The notes under the pieces: model-generated
Seen by the model: the letters and a program-made list of their open reading frames with translations, nothing else
The model's database searches: none
What the model was told of the DNA's origin: nothing
Part shown: one piece after another, positions 8,032 to 17,185 of the stretch
How positions within the stretch are numbered: position 1 is the first letter of the stretch
How the letters are laid out: every line of letters begins with the position of its first letter
DNA from: Paracoccaceae bacterium
GTDB lineage: Bacteria; Pseudomonadota; Alphaproteobacteria; Rhodobacterales; Rhodobacteraceae
Assembly: GCA_024742455.1 (NCBI GenBank)
Contig: JANSYL010000011.1
Span: 1 to 64,000 of the forward strand
Direction: 5' to 3'
DNA length: 64,000 bases
Program-made: the position numbers and the translations under genes

Positions 8032-8164
8032 CTTCTCTTTGCTTCAAATACCTCCGGGGGAGGCGCGGCAGCGCCGGGGGCAGCGCCCCCGGACCCGCGT
8101 GCCGCAGGCACGCGCCGTCGCGGTCGCCGGGCAGCCCGAAGGGCGACCGGCGCCGCCCCCGCCC
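8032..8164 (+). repeat. Roughly 130-bp GC-rich intergenic element, copy 1
   Basis: Begins CTTCTCTTTGCTTCAAATAC, then runs through a string of palindromes (CGGGGGCAGCGCCCCCG; GCGTGCCGCAGGCACGC; GGGCAGCCCG). The same order of blocks recurs in reverse orientation at 9489-9608, and the first part recurs at 39480-39535. It fills the gap between convergent speE and the thioesterase gene. Likely a dispersed non-coding element with a terminator-like structure. Confidence 0.8.
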
Positions 8165-8166
8165 GC

Positions 8167-8595
8167 CTACCCCTGGCCCTTCGGCGGGATCGAATAGGTC
8201 ATCGAAGCACGTGCCACCGGGGCTTCCATCCCCTCCGAATGGATCAGGCAGTCGCCCACCGCCAGCACCCGGCCCAGTTTCAGCAGGCGGCAGTCACAGA
8301 CCAGGTCGGCCCCGGCCACCGGTTTGCGCATGAAGTCGATGGAACAACTGGTGGTCACCGCCAGCGCCTCGCGCCCGATCATCGCCAACACCGCCATGTA
8401 GACCGACACATCGGCCAGCGCGAACATCGACGGGCCCGACACCGTGCCGCCGGGGCGCAGGTGCCGCTCGGCCACCGGCATCCGCACCCGGATGCGCATC
8501 GGCGCAAGCTCCTCGATGACGAAATCGTCACGAACCTGGGGAAATACCTCCGCCAGGTAGCCTGCCAGTTCTGCGCGCCCGATCCTCAACTCCAT
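8167..8595 (-). CDS. Hot-dog fold thioesterase (PaaI/YiiD-like)
   Basis: A 142-residue protein of the PaaI-type hot-dog thioesterase superfamily, which hydrolyses acyl- or aryl-CoA thioesters. Seen: RPGGTVSGPSMFALADVSVY (about residues 47-66) as the hot-dog helix with an active-site Asp near 62, and the following strand TTSCSIDFMRKPVAG. The ATG at 8595 is chosen because AGGGGCAGG precedes it; the open frame to 9549 is an antisense artefact over the hydratase gene. The substrate is unknown. Divergent from the adjacent hydratase-family gene, with 90 bases between them, so the two may serve one acyl-CoA pathway. Confidence 0.85.
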   Translation of the reverse strand: MELRIGRAELAGYLAEVFPQVRDDFVIEELAPMRIRVRMPVAERHLRPGGTVSGPSMFALADVSVYMAVLAMIGREALAVTTSCSIDFMRKPVAGADLVCDCRLLKLGRVLAVGDCLIHSEGMEAPVARASMTYSIPPKGQG

Positions 8596-8685
8596 CCTGC
8601 CCCTCCCCGGCTCCCATTTTGCGGCTTTTCCGCCGCCGCTCGCGCCGTTACGGTTGCCCGGGATCGGAACGGAGGCAAGAGGCGG

Positions 8686-9480
8686 ATGGACGAATTGCTG
8701 CTGCGCGAGGATGACGGCGCGATCACCACTTTGACCATGAACGCGCCGGCGCGGCTGAACCCGCTGTCGGACGCGATGATCGCGGCGTTGAGCGATGCCT
8801 TCGACACCCTGAGCGATACGCCGTCGCAACGGGTGATCGTGCTGAAGGGTGCGGGCAAGGCGTTCTGCGCGGGTCATGACCTCAAGGAGATGCAGGCCAG
8901 ACGACAGTCGCCCGACGGCGGGGCAGCGGCCTGGCGCGATCTGTTCGACCGCTGTTCGGCGATGATGCAGCGCATCCCGCGCCTGCCGCAGCCGGTGATC
9001 GCCGAGGTGCATGGCATCGCCACCGCCGCAGGATGCCAGCTGGTGGCCAGCTGCGATCTGGCGGTCGCCGCGGAAGACACGCGGTTCGGCGTGAACGGGG
9101 TCAATATCGGTCTGTTCTGTTCGACACCGATGGTGGCGCTCAGCCGCAACATCGCCCGCAAACAGGCCTTCGAGATGCTGACCACGGGCGAATTCCTGAC
9201 CGCCGAGCGTGCCCGCGACCTCGGCCTTGTGAACCGGGTCGTGCCGGGCGCGGCCCTGGCCGACACCACGCGGGACCTTGCGGAAACCATCGCCGCCAAG
9301 CTCGGCCGCGCGGTGCGGATCGGCAAGCGCGCCTTCTACGAACAGCTCGAGATGCCGCTCGACCGCGCCTATGAATTCACCGGGGCGGTGATGGTCGACA
9401 ACATGCTCGATGGCGAAACCAACGAGGGCATCACCGCCTTTCTCGAAAAGCGCCCGCCGGAATGGGATCAGAACCGCTGA
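8686..9480 (+). CDS. Enoyl-CoA hydratase/isomerase family protein (ECHDC3-like)
   Basis: A 264-residue crotonase-fold protein. Seen: CAGHDLKEM (about residues 61-69) forming half of the oxyanion hole, and HGIATAAGCQLVASCDLAVA (109-128) forming the other half. The glutamates that catalyse hydration in classical crotonase are not evident at their usual places, and NIGLFCSTP follows, as in the ECHDC3-like subgroup whose activity is poorly defined. GGAGGCAAGAGGCGG precedes the ATG. Acts on an acyl-CoA; the exact reaction cannot be read from the sequence. Convergent with the carboxypeptidase gene across a repeat element. Confidence 0.88.
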   Translation: MDELLLREDDGAITTLTMNAPARLNPLSDAMIAALSDAFDTLSDTPSQRVIVLKGAGKAFCAGHDLKEMQARRQSPDGGAAAWRDLFDRCSAMMQRIPRLPQPVIAEVHGIATAAGCQLVASCDLAVAAEDTRFGVNGVNIGLFCSTPMVALSRNIARKQAFEMLTTGEFLTAERARDLGLVNRVVPGAALADTTRDLAETIAAKLGRAVRIGKRAFYEQLEMPLDRAYEFTGAVMVDNMLDGETNEGITAFLEKRPPEWDQNR

Positions 9481-9488
9481 ACCCTCGA

Positions 9489-9608
9489 CCGGGGGCGGCT
9501 GCGCCGGTCGCCCTGCGGGCTGCCCTGCGACAGCGTTCGGCACGCGCACGGGGGCGCCGCCCCCGGCGCTGACGCGCCTGCCCCGAGGTATTTTGGAAAG
9601 CGAAGAAG
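9489..9608 (-). repeat. GC-rich intergenic element, copy 2 (inverted)
   Basis: Read on the reverse strand it begins CTTCTTCGCTTTCCAAAATAC and then follows copy 1 block by block: CTCGGGG, CAGCGCCGGGGGCGGCGCCC, GCGTGCCGAACGC, GTCGCAGGGCAGCCCGCAGGG, CGACCGGCGC. It sits between the convergent hydratase-family and carboxypeptidase genes. Confidence 0.8.
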
Positions 9609-9618
9609 GCGGGGCCGC

Positions 9619-11088
9619 TCAGAGGTCGAAGAGCGTCGTGAACTTTGCTTCGAGATAATCGAGCAGAGGCTCTTCGCTGATATCGCGGCCCGTCGCGTGG
9701 CGGATCGTGTCCTGCGGCAGGCGCAGGGTGCCGTGGCGCTGGAGCCTTTCGGCAAGCCACCTGGTTGCAGGCGAGGGATCCCCGCGCGCGAGGCTTGCGT
9801 CGAGGTCGGGCAGATCGGCGCTGAGCGCGGATGCAAGGCAGCCCGCATAGACATTGCCGAGCGTGTAAGTGGGAAAGTAGCCGAAAAGCCCCACCGACCA
9901 ATGCACATCCTGCAGCATCCCGTCCGAGGGTCTGGTGACGGTGCGGCCGAAATCGGCGGCGAAACGGTCGTTCCAGGCACCCTCCAGATCGCCGACCGCC
10001 AGGTCGCCCGCCATCAGCGCACGTTCAAGGTCAAAGCGCAGCATGATGTGGAGGTTGTATTGCACCTCGTCGGCCTCGGTCCGGATGAAACCGGGGCGCA
10101 CCGCGTTCACGGCGCGGGTGAATTCCCCGGGCGTCGCGACCCCGATCTGACCAAACCGGGCGCGCATCTCTTCGAACAGCCAGGCGCAGAAGGCCGGGGA
10201 GCGGCCAAGCTGGTTCTCGTAAATGCGGCTCTGGCTTTCATGAACGCCCATCGACGCCCCCTGCCCGATTGCGGTCAGCCCATAGGCGGGGTCGACATTC
10301 TGTTCATAGCTCGCATGGCCGACCTCGTGGATCGTGGAATAGAGGCAGCCGAGCGGATCATCCGCATCGACGCGGGTCGTGATGCGCACGTCCTGCCCCG
10401 ATCCCGAAGAAAACGGGTGAACCGCCAGGTCGATCCGGCCGCGCGACAGATCATAGCCGAAGGCGCGGGCGATACGGTCGCTCAGCGCCAGCTGGAGGTC
10501 CGTATCGAAGGGACCGGCGAGCATGGGCGCCGGGCCCTTTTCCATCACCGCATCGCGCAAGGCGACGAGGCGCGGGCGCATCCGGTCGAACAGCAGGGCG
10601 ATCTCGGCCCCGGTCATGCCGGGTTCGTAATCGGCGAGCAGTGCGTCATAAACATCACCGCCATCGGCGAGGGCCTGCCCCTCCTCTCGCCGCAGGGCCA
10701 CGACCTTTTCCAGCGTCGGCAGGAACGCCGCCACGTCCTCGGCGGCGCGGGCTTCGGCCCAGATGCCCTGCGCCACCGAGGTGGTGCGGGCAATCTCGGT
10801 CGCGAGGCGTTCGGGGATTTTCGTGTTGCGGCTGTAGCTGCGGCGGATTTCGCGCAGTTGGGCGGCCTCGGCCTCGGTCCCGGGGGTTGCCGCCTCCAGC
10901 CAGTCGCCGATGCGCGGATCAGTGCGCCGGGCATGCAGGACGGATTCGAGCGCCGCCATTTCCTCGCCCCGCTGTTCGCCGGCCCGTTTCGGCATCATTG
11001 TTTCCTGGTCCCATCCGAGCCGGCCCATCACCTGCGCCAGCGCCTGGGTGATGCGGTCATGGGCCAGAAGGTCACCGAGCGCGGTCAT
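9619..11088 (-). CDS. Carboxypeptidase, M32 family (thermostable carboxypeptidase 1 type)
   Basis: A 489-residue metallocarboxypeptidase that removes C-terminal amino acids, presumably cytoplasmic since no signal peptide is seen. Seen: the metal-binding HExxH within TIHEVGHASYEQN (about residues 255-267), followed by GVHESQSRIYENQLGRS, the family block that supplies the downstream metal ligand. Length is normal for M32. Its ATG overlaps the ctaA stop (ATGA), so it is translated with ctaA although the functions look unrelated. Confidence 0.93.
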   Translation of the reverse strand: MTALGDLLAHDRITQALAQVMGRLGWDQETMMPKRAGEQRGEEMAALESVLHARRTDPRIGDWLEAATPGTEAEAAQLREIRRSYSRNTKIPERLATEIARTTSVAQGIWAEARAAEDVAAFLPTLEKVVALRREEGQALADGGDVYDALLADYEPGMTGAEIALLFDRMRPRLVALRDAVMEKGPAPMLAGPFDTDLQLALSDRIARAFGYDLSRGRIDLAVHPFSSGSGQDVRITTRVDADDPLGCLYSTIHEVGHASYEQNVDPAYGLTAIGQGASMGVHESQSRIYENQLGRSPAFCAWLFEEMRARFGQIGVATPGEFTRAVNAVRPGFIRTEADEVQYNLHIMLRFDLERALMAGDLAVGDLEGAWNDRFAADFGRTVTRPSDGMLQDVHWSVGLFGYFPTYTLGNVYAGCLASALSADLPDLDASLARGDPSPATRWLAERLQRHGTLRLPQDTIRHATGRDISEEPLLDYLEAKFTTLFDL

Positions 11089-12218
11089 GCGCGCACCGAC
11101 TGGGCCAGCGGGTAGATCGACAGGAACCGCGCCCGCAGCACGAGGACGATCAGGATCACCGCGGTAAACTGATGCGCGATGGCCAGATACCAGGGCGCGG
11201 CATTGACCAGCGTGATGATGCCAAGCGCGGCCTGGGCGACCATCACGCCGAGCACCGCGTGAAAGGCCGTGCGCGTGGCCCGGCGCGACGATTTCCGCCC
11301 CACGACCCAGACGCCGATGGCGAAGGCCAGCAGGAGGTAGCCGAGCATGCGATGGATGAACTGCACCGTGGCCGCGTTTTCGAACAGGTTCCTGAGGCCC
11401 AGATCAGCAACCCAGAAGGTGGGCGGAATGACCTGGCCCGCCATCAGCGGCCAGTCGATATAGGACCGGCCCGCGTCGATCCCGGCGACCAGCGCGCCGA
11501 CGAGGATCTGCACGAAGCTGAGGTGGAGCAAGCCCGTCGACATCCCCTTGAGCCTGCGGTCGCCGTCGCGGCGGGCCTGCATCAGGTCGACCTCGTCCCG
11601 GCCCAGTTTGAAGATGAACCATGCGATCAGCGCGAGGATGAAGAAGGCAAGGCCCAGATGGATCGCCAGCCTGTAGGAGGCGACATCGAGCATCCCCGGC
11701 GCAAGGCCCGAGGACACCATCCACCATCCGATCGCCCCCTGCAGGCCGCCAAGCGCCCCGAGCAGCAACAGGCGCCCGGTCCAGCCCGGCGGGATCGACT
11801 TGGTGGCCCAAAGCGCCGCGAACCCGATGGCCCAGACCAGCCCGATGACCCGGCCCAGTTGCCGGTGCCCCCATTCCCACCAGTAGATCACCTTGAATTC
11901 GGCCATGCTCATGCCGCGGTTCTGCAACTGGTATTCGGGGATGGCGCGGTAGGCGTCGAATTCCGCCTCCCACGCTTCGGCGGACAGGGGCGGGATCGCG
12001 CCCGAGAGCGGCGCCCAGACCGTGATCGACAGCCCGCTGTCGGTCAGCCGCGTCAGCCCGCCCACAGCGATCATCAGCGTGACAAGCGCAAACAGCGCCA
12101 TCAGCCAGCCGCGCACCCGGGCCCGCGACCCGCGCGGTGACCCGCTCAGCCCGCCGGGGGTGGCGGCGGATTTCCGGGCGGTGTCGACCTCTTCGAACAG
12201 GCTGCGGGTTCTGGCCAT
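11085..12218 (-). CDS. ctaA: Heme A synthase
   Basis: A 377-residue membrane protein that oxidises heme O to heme A for cytochrome aa3-type oxidases. Seen: eight hydrophobic segments; GGLTRLTDSGLSI in the first loop; YWWEWGHRQLGRVIG with a His heme ligand; IDWPLMAGQ; and FIHRMLGYLLL with a second His. The ATG at 12218 follows GGGGAG; the longer frame from 12293 lacks a ribosome-binding site. Ends in a 4-base overlap with the M32 carboxypeptidase. Divergent from pepN. Confidence 0.94.
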   Translation of the reverse strand: MARTRSLFEEVDTARKSAATPGGLSGSPRGSRARVRGWLMALFALVTLMIAVGGLTRLTDSGLSITVWAPLSGAIPPLSAEAWEAEFDAYRAIPEYQLQNRGMSMAEFKVIYWWEWGHRQLGRVIGLVWAIGFAALWATKSIPPGWTGRLLLLGALGGLQGAIGWWMVSSGLAPGMLDVASYRLAIHLGLAFFILALIAWFIFKLGRDEVDLMQARRDGDRRLKGMSTGLLHLSFVQILVGALVAGIDAGRSYIDWPLMAGQVIPPTFWVADLGLRNLFENAATVQFIHRMLGYLLLAFAIGVWVVGRKSSRRATRTAFHAVLGVMVAQAALGIITLVNAAPWYLAIAHQFTAVILIVLVLRARFLSIYPLAQSVRA

Positions 12219-12372
12219 GGTATCGCTCCCCTCACGTGCGCGACAGGTAACCCGGCGCGGGCGCGGCGGCAAGAAAGCGCGGCAATCGGTCAAGGTCGGG
12301 ACGCGGCGCGCGGGGCGGCTTGCGGCCCTGTGGGGGGCGGCCTAGCTTGACGACCTGATCCAGCCTTAAGGG

Positions 12373-14997
12373 ATGCCGATGAAAGACGCCGTGCCCGCCA
12401 CCCCGGAACCGGTTCGCCTAGCCGATTACCGCCCGCCCAATCACCTGGTCGACGCGGTAGCGTTGAGCTTCGATCTTGACCCCCGCGCCACACGGGTGCG
12501 GTCGAAGATCGACTTCCGGCGCAATCCGGAGGGTCTGGAGGACGGCAACCTTGTGCTGGACGGTGAAGGCCTGCGGCTGATCTGGGCCAGCATCGACGGG
12601 GTCGCGCTGACCGCGCTGGATTACGTGCTGACCGAAGACGGGCTGACCGTGCCGGCGGACCGGTTGCCGGGCGAGGCCTTCACATGGGAGGCGGAGGTGG
12701 AGATCGACCCGGGCGCCAATACCGCGCTGGAAGGGCTCTATGTGTCCAACGGGATGTTCTGCACCCAATGCGAGGCGGAGGGGTTCCGCAAGATCACCTT
12801 CTACCCCGACCGGCCGGACGTGATGGCGCCCTTCACCGTCTTCATCAATTCCGACCTGCCGGTGCTGCTGTCGAACGGCAACCCGGGCGACAGCGGCGCG
12901 GGTTTTGCCGAATGGCAGGACCCCTGGCCGAAACCCGCCTATCTTTTCGCGCTGGTCGCCGGCGACCTTGTCGCAACGACCGACAGCTTCACCACGATGG
13001 AGGGGCGCAAGGTCACGCTGAATATCTGGGTCAGGCCCGGCGACGAGGGCAAGACGGCCTATGCGATGGATGCGCTGAAACGGTCGATGGCGTGGGACGA
13101 ACGGGTCTATGGCCGGGCCTATGACCTCGATGTGTTCAACATCGTCGCCGTCGATGATTTCAACATGGGCGCGATGGAGAACAAGGGGCTGAACATCTTC
13201 AATTCGAAATACGTGCTCGCCAGCTCCGAGACCGCGACCGATGCCGATTACGCCGCCATCGAAAGCATCGTGGCGCATGAGTATTTCCACAACTGGACCG
13301 GCAACCGGATCACGTGCCGTGACTGGTTCCAGCTGTGCCTGAAGGAAGGGCTGACCGTGTTCCGCGATCAGCAGTTCAGCGCCGACATGCGGTCGGCCCC
13401 GGTGCAGCGCATCGGCGATGTGCTGGCGCTGCGCGCGCGCCAGTTCCGCGAGGATGCGGGGCCCTTGGCCCATAACGTGCGGCCCGAAACCTATCGCGAG
13501 ATCAACAATTTCTACACCGCGACCGTCTACGAAAAGGGCGCCGAGGTAATCGGGATGCTGCACGCGCTGGTCGGCGCGCAGGCCTATCGCGCCGCGCTCG
13601 ATCTCTATTTCGACCGTCATGACGGGCAGGCCTGCACGATCGAGGACTGGCTGCAGGTCTTCGAAGAGGTCACGCAGCGGGACCTGAGCCAGTTCAAGCG
13701 CTGGTATACGCAGGCGGGCACCCCGCGCGTCAGCGTGGACTGGACGCGGGACGGCGACATGCTGACCCTGACTTTCCGGCAGGAGGTGCCGCCGACCCCG
13801 GGCCAGCCGCTCAAGGAACCCGCCGTGATCCCGATTGCCCTGGGCCTGCTTGCACCGGATGGCACCGAGCTGCTCGGCGATTTCAAGATGGAACTGGATT
13901 GCCCCGAGGATACGCTCCGCTTCGATCTGGCCGGGCTTGCGGCGGCGGCGGGCGTGGCTGTGCCGGACCGGGTGATCCCGTCGCTTCTGCGCGGGTTTTC
14001 CGCGCCGGTGATCCTCGACGCCCCCCTGTCCGAGGGCGACCGGCTCGTGCTGCTGGCCCATGACAGTGACCCGTTCAACCGGTGGGACGCGGGGCGCGGA
14101 TTGATGCGGGCGGCCCTGGTGGCGATGCTGACCGATGGCGCCGCACCTGACGCGGCGCTTTTCGCGGCGCTTGACCGGGTGGCGCGCGACGACGGCGTCG
14201 ATCCGGCGTTCCGAGCGCTGGTGCTGGCCCGCCCGTCCGAGGATGACCTGGCACAGGCCGCGATGGCGGCGGGGCTGGTGCCCGACCCTTCGGCGATCCA
14301 TGCCACGCGGGCGCGGTTCGACGCTGCGCTGGCCCAGGCGCTGGCCCCGACGCTCAGCGCCCTTTACGACGCGATGGACCCCGGCCCGGTCTATCGCCCC
14401 GATGCGCATGACGCGGCCGGGCGCAGCCTGCGCAACACCGCGCTGGCGCTTCTGTCCAAAATCGAGGGGCCGGCGCGCGCGCGCGCGCAATACGACGCCG
14501 CCACCAGCATGACCGACCGGATGGCCGCGTTCGCCGCGCTGCTGGAGGCGGGCGACCCTGAAGTGGCCGCCGAATTCTACGCCGCCTGGAACCACGACCG
14601 GCTGGTGATCGACAAATGGTTCATGGCGCAGGTCGCCCATGCCGCGCCCGAGCGGGCTGTCGACATGGCGACGGCGTTGACCGGCCACCCCGATTTCGAC
14701 TGGCAGAACCCCAACCGGTTCCGATCGGTGATGTCGGGGCTGACCTCGGGCAACCCGGCAGGCTTTCACGACCCATCGGGCGCGGGGTACAGGTTCGTGG
14801 CCGATTGGCTGCTGAAGCTCGATGCCAGGAACCCGCAAACCGCCGCCCGCATGTCGACCGCCTTCGAGACCTGGGCGCGCTATGATGCGGACCGGCAGGG
14901 GCTGATCCTGGCCGAGCTTGACCGGATCGCCGCCGCACCCGACCTGTCGCGCGACCTGTCCGAAATGGTCGACCGGATGCGGACGCGCGGGGATTAA
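12373..14997 (+). CDS. pepN: Aminopeptidase N
   Basis: An 874-residue M1-family zinc aminopeptidase that removes N-terminal residues from peptides. Seen: exopeptidase motif GAMEN at 266-270; zinc site HEYFH at 302-306 with the third ligand E325 in CLKEGLTVF; and YEKGAEVIGML in the domain that holds the catalytic tyrosine. The length and the block order match the E. coli-type enzyme with a long helical C-terminal domain. Its TAA shares bases with the TAA of the convergent DUF1624 gene. The 944-residue frame antisense to it is a codon-bias artefact. Confidence 0.97.
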   Translation: MPMKDAVPATPEPVRLADYRPPNHLVDAVALSFDLDPRATRVRSKIDFRRNPEGLEDGNLVLDGEGLRLIWASIDGVALTALDYVLTEDGLTVPADRLPGEAFTWEAEVEIDPGANTALEGLYVSNGMFCTQCEAEGFRKITFYPDRPDVMAPFTVFINSDLPVLLSNGNPGDSGAGFAEWQDPWPKPAYLFALVAGDLVATTDSFTTMEGRKVTLNIWVRPGDEGKTAYAMDALKRSMAWDERVYGRAYDLDVFNIVAVDDFNMGAMENKGLNIFNSKYVLASSETATDADYAAIESIVAHEYFHNWTGNRITCRDWFQLCLKEGLTVFRDQQFSADMRSAPVQRIGDVLALRARQFREDAGPLAHNVRPETYREINNFYTATVYEKGAEVIGMLHALVGAQAYRAALDLYFDRHDGQACTIEDWLQVFEEVTQRDLSQFKRWYTQAGTPRVSVDWTRDGDMLTLTFRQEVPPTPGQPLKEPAVIPIALGLLAPDGTELLGDFKMELDCPEDTLRFDLAGLAAAAGVAVPDRVIPSLLRGFSAPVILDAPLSEGDRLVLLAHDSDPFNRWDAGRGLMRAALVAMLTDGAAPDAALFAALDRVARDDGVDPAFRALVLARPSEDDLAQAAMAAGLVPDPSAIHATRARFDAALAQALAPTLSALYDAMDPGPVYRPDAHDAAGRSLRNTALALLSKIEGPARARAQYDAATSMTDRMAAFAALLEAGDPEVAAEFYAAWNHDRLVIDKWFMAQVAHAAPERAVDMATALTGHPDFDWQNPNRFRSVMSGLTSGNPAGFHDPSGAGYRFVADWLLKLDARNPQTAARMSTAFETWARYDADRQGLILAELDRIAAAPDLSRDLSEMVDRMRTRGD

Positions 14998-15740
14998 CGG
15001 GTCAGGAAAGCGAAGACCCAGATCGCACCGATCAGCACCGGCTGGTGGATCAGGTAGATTGCCAGCGAATGCCGCCCGGGCCAGCCGAGCCATGACCAGA
15101 CCGGGGCGGTATCGCGCGCCGAAAGCCATGCCCAGACCCCGGCCCGGTCCATGGCTTTGGCCAGTGCCATGCCCGCCAGAAAGGCCGCGAACCATGGAAA
15201 GATCGGCACGTAGTCGACCGATGGGGTGGGCACCGCCTGCAGGCCCGTCCACCAGAACACTGGCGCATCGAGCAGGGAGAAACCGGGCTGCAGACCGAGC
15301 CAGAGAACTCCCGCTGCCAGCGCCGCCAGCACCCAGTCAGGCAGGCGCAGGACGGCCAGGCCCAGAACGCTCGACAACGCGATGCAATGCAGGATGCCGA
15401 AGAAGATGAACCCCTGCGGGATCGCGACATAGGTGGCGATCGTGATCAGCGCCGCCGCCCCGGCGATCATCGCCAGCCGCTTCAGGAACCCCCGCGCGCG
15501 CAACCTGTCACCATGGGCCAGCCACAGGCTGACCCCCGCGAGAAACAGGAAACTGGACGCCGTGAAGATCGCCAGCGCCCGCCAGCCGCCGGTGACGGCG
15601 GTGCCGGGCACGAGATAGCCGAACAGTTCCAGGTCATAGACGAAATGATAGAGGGCCATGGCCACCAGCGCGCCCGTGCGCGCGATATCAAGCGCAGGGA
15701 TACGCGGGCGCCGGGGGACGGGGGCGGACAGATCGGCCAT
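14994..15740 (-). CDS. DUF1624 membrane protein (acyltransferase-like)
   Basis: A 248-residue integral membrane protein with about seven hydrophobic segments. It starts with a basic, proline-rich tail and then RIPALDIARTGALVAMALYH, a block typical of DUF1624/heparan-alpha-glucosaminide N-acetyltransferase-like proteins, where the first His or Asp region is thought to take part in acyl transfer. HSLAIYLIHQPVLI near the C terminus is also typical. Role in the cell unknown; an envelope sugar or lipid acetylation is possible. Convergent with pepN, with overlapping stops. Confidence 0.8.
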   Translation of the reverse strand: MADLSAPVPRRPRIPALDIARTGALVAMALYHFVYDLELFGYLVPGTAVTGGWRALAIFTASSFLFLAGVSLWLAHGDRLRARGFLKRLAMIAGAAALITIATYVAIPQGFIFFGILHCIALSSVLGLAVLRLPDWVLAALAAGVLWLGLQPGFSLLDAPVFWWTGLQAVPTPSVDYVPIFPWFAAFLAGMALAKAMDRAGVWAWLSARDTAPVWSWLGWPGRHSLAIYLIHQPVLIGAIWVFAFLTR

Positions 15741-15839
15741 GCACCGGGCTTAACAGGCCGGGGCGCGGCGGGCCATATGCCCCGCACATGCCCATGCCCT
15801 GCCATAAATCCGGCCCATTCCGGGGGCCTAGTGACGCGC

Positions 15840-16250
15840 ATGAGCGACTACGTCGAATACGCCTCCCGCTCCGGGCATACCGGGCTCAGCCTGATCACCC
15901 TCGGCGGGCTTTGCGGGCTGGCCGGGTTTTTCTGGCACATCACGCCCGGCTTCGTGATCCTGCTGCTGATCCCGGCGCTGCTTATGTGCATGTATCAGAC
16001 CGTCGTGTCGCCGGTCTTCGGCCTGAGGATGGGACGCGACAACTGGGTCATTCTGGATGGCCCCGAGGATTACGAGATCCCCTCCAAGGAAATCGCCTAT
16101 CTGCGCATGGTCGACCAGGGCAAGCACAGCGCCGTCTCGATCGTGCTGCGCTCGGGTGAGGCGCTGGATATCCCGCTCGGCGGTGACCAGCAGCCGCTCG
16201 ACCTGATCCGCGACGCCACGAATCTGGGCATCCCCGTCCGCAGCGCCTGA
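15840..16250 (+). CDS. Small PH-like membrane protein, function unknown
   Basis: A 136-residue protein with two close hydrophobic segments (about residues 17-32 and 37-57) followed by a roughly 75-residue soluble part (RDNWVILDGPEDYEIPSKEI ... SIVLRSGEALDIPLGGDQQP) that reads like a small beta-rich cytoplasmic domain of the bacterial PH type. The family is not firmly recognised. No clear ribosome-binding site; a GTG nine bases earlier (15831) in frame could be the true start. Convergent with the SLT gene, 6 bases apart. Confidence 0.65.
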   Translation: MSDYVEYASRSGHTGLSLITLGGLCGLAGFFWHITPGFVILLLIPALLMCMYQTVVSPVFGLRMGRDNWVILDGPEDYEIPSKEIAYLRMVDQGKHSAVSIVLRSGEALDIPLGGDQQPLDLIRDATNLGIPVRSA

Positions 16251-16256
16251 TCGGCG

Positions 16257-17099
16257 TCAGGGGCGGGCCACGGGCCGCGGACCCTGTTCGATGGTGGCCA
16301 GGCTGGGCGCGATCGCTTCCGTCAGGAACCTGTCGGGCCGCGGCGCGGGCCGCGTTCGCGATACGCAATAGGGCTGCCGTGCCACCCAGGACCGGATATC
16401 TTCGCGTTTGCGCGACTGGCTGGACTGCATCGGCCCCCAGTCGGCGGCGACCCCGCGATTGCCCTGGGCGACCATCTGGTCGCGCGGCACCGTGATGCCC
16501 ATGATGCGGATCGCGCAGCGCAGGTTGGCCGGACCGTCCTGCAGCGCGGCCCCGCTCTGGGCCTGGCATTGCCGGAACCGCGCCGTGGGCGGGTAGATCT
16601 GCACAAGGCCGAACCATTGCCCGCCGCCGCCCACGGCCTCGGGGCGGTGGGTGCTTTCATGCCATGCCAGCGCCGAGACGAGGCCGGTCCAGAACGCCGC
16701 GCGCGAAACGGCATCGGATTGCGGATAGGCCGGACACCAGGCTGCGATGTCCTGGGGCACCACATCCAGAAGCGGCGCACCGGGGCCGCGCAGGGCCTGC
16801 ATCACCGCATGGCTCCAGCGCGCGCCATCGGGGTGATCATCCCATCGCGCGGGCCCTGCGACCCAGGTGTCACGGGGATGGGGGATCAGGCTTGTTCCGG
16901 GGGCGAAAGGGCTGATCGTGTCTTCCAGATCGGGATGCGGGCCGCCCGTATCGGTATCGATGGTCATCGCCGCATCGCTGGCCGCCACAGGCGCGGCTGC
17001 CGGCGGGTCGAAAGGCACCGGGCCTTCTGACAAGGCCGGTGCGCCGACACCGATCAGCAGCAAAGCCAGCAGGCCAAGGGTCCATCGGGCCAAGACCAT
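16257..17099 (-). CDS. Secreted SLT-type lytic transglycosylase-like protein (paralogue 1)
   Basis: A 280-residue secreted protein with a hydrophobic N-terminal signal (MVLARWTLGLLALLL) and an SLT (soluble lytic transglycosylase) fold. Seen: candidate catalytic Glu148 in LAWHESTHRP, then QWFGLVQIYP in place of the usual GLMQ block. Paired cysteines (WCPAY, RQCQAQ, LRCAI, QPYC) suggest disulfides. It would cleave peptidoglycan glycan strands in the periplasm. The ATG at 17099 is chosen because GGGGGAGG precedes it. The C-terminal 130 residues align closely with the next gene downstream of its own promoter side (17186-17788), so the two arose by tandem duplication; this copy has a Pro-rich linker and a longer C-terminal tail. 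Confidence 0.82.
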   Translation of the reverse strand: MVLARWTLGLLALLLIGVGAPALSEGPVPFDPPAAAPVAASDAAMTIDTDTGGPHPDLEDTISPFAPGTSLIPHPRDTWVAGPARWDDHPDGARWSHAVMQALRGPGAPLLDVVPQDIAAWCPAYPQSDAVSRAAFWTGLVSALAWHESTHRPEAVGGGGQWFGLVQIYPPTARFRQCQAQSGAALQDGPANLRCAIRIMGITVPRDQMVAQGNRGVAADWGPMQSSQSRKREDIRSWVARQPYCVSRTRPAPRPDRFLTEAIAPSLATIEQGPRPVARP

Positions 17100-17185
17100 G
17101 CGCGTCCTCCCCCAGATACGACGCAGCCCCGAGGGTGACGGCGAAACCGGCATTGTTCAAGATATCCGTTGTTCGGCCGATGATC

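Noticed and set aside
7792-8685. Long N-terminal extension of the hydratase-family frame
   Set aside because: It overlaps speE and the intergenic repeat; the ATG at 8686 has a strong ribosome-binding site and starts the crotonase fold.
12418-15252. 944-codon open frame antisense to pepN
   Set aside because: Composition is Arg/His/Gly-rich shadow sequence; pepN has all catalytic motifs on the other strand. Long antisense frames are expected at this G+C content.
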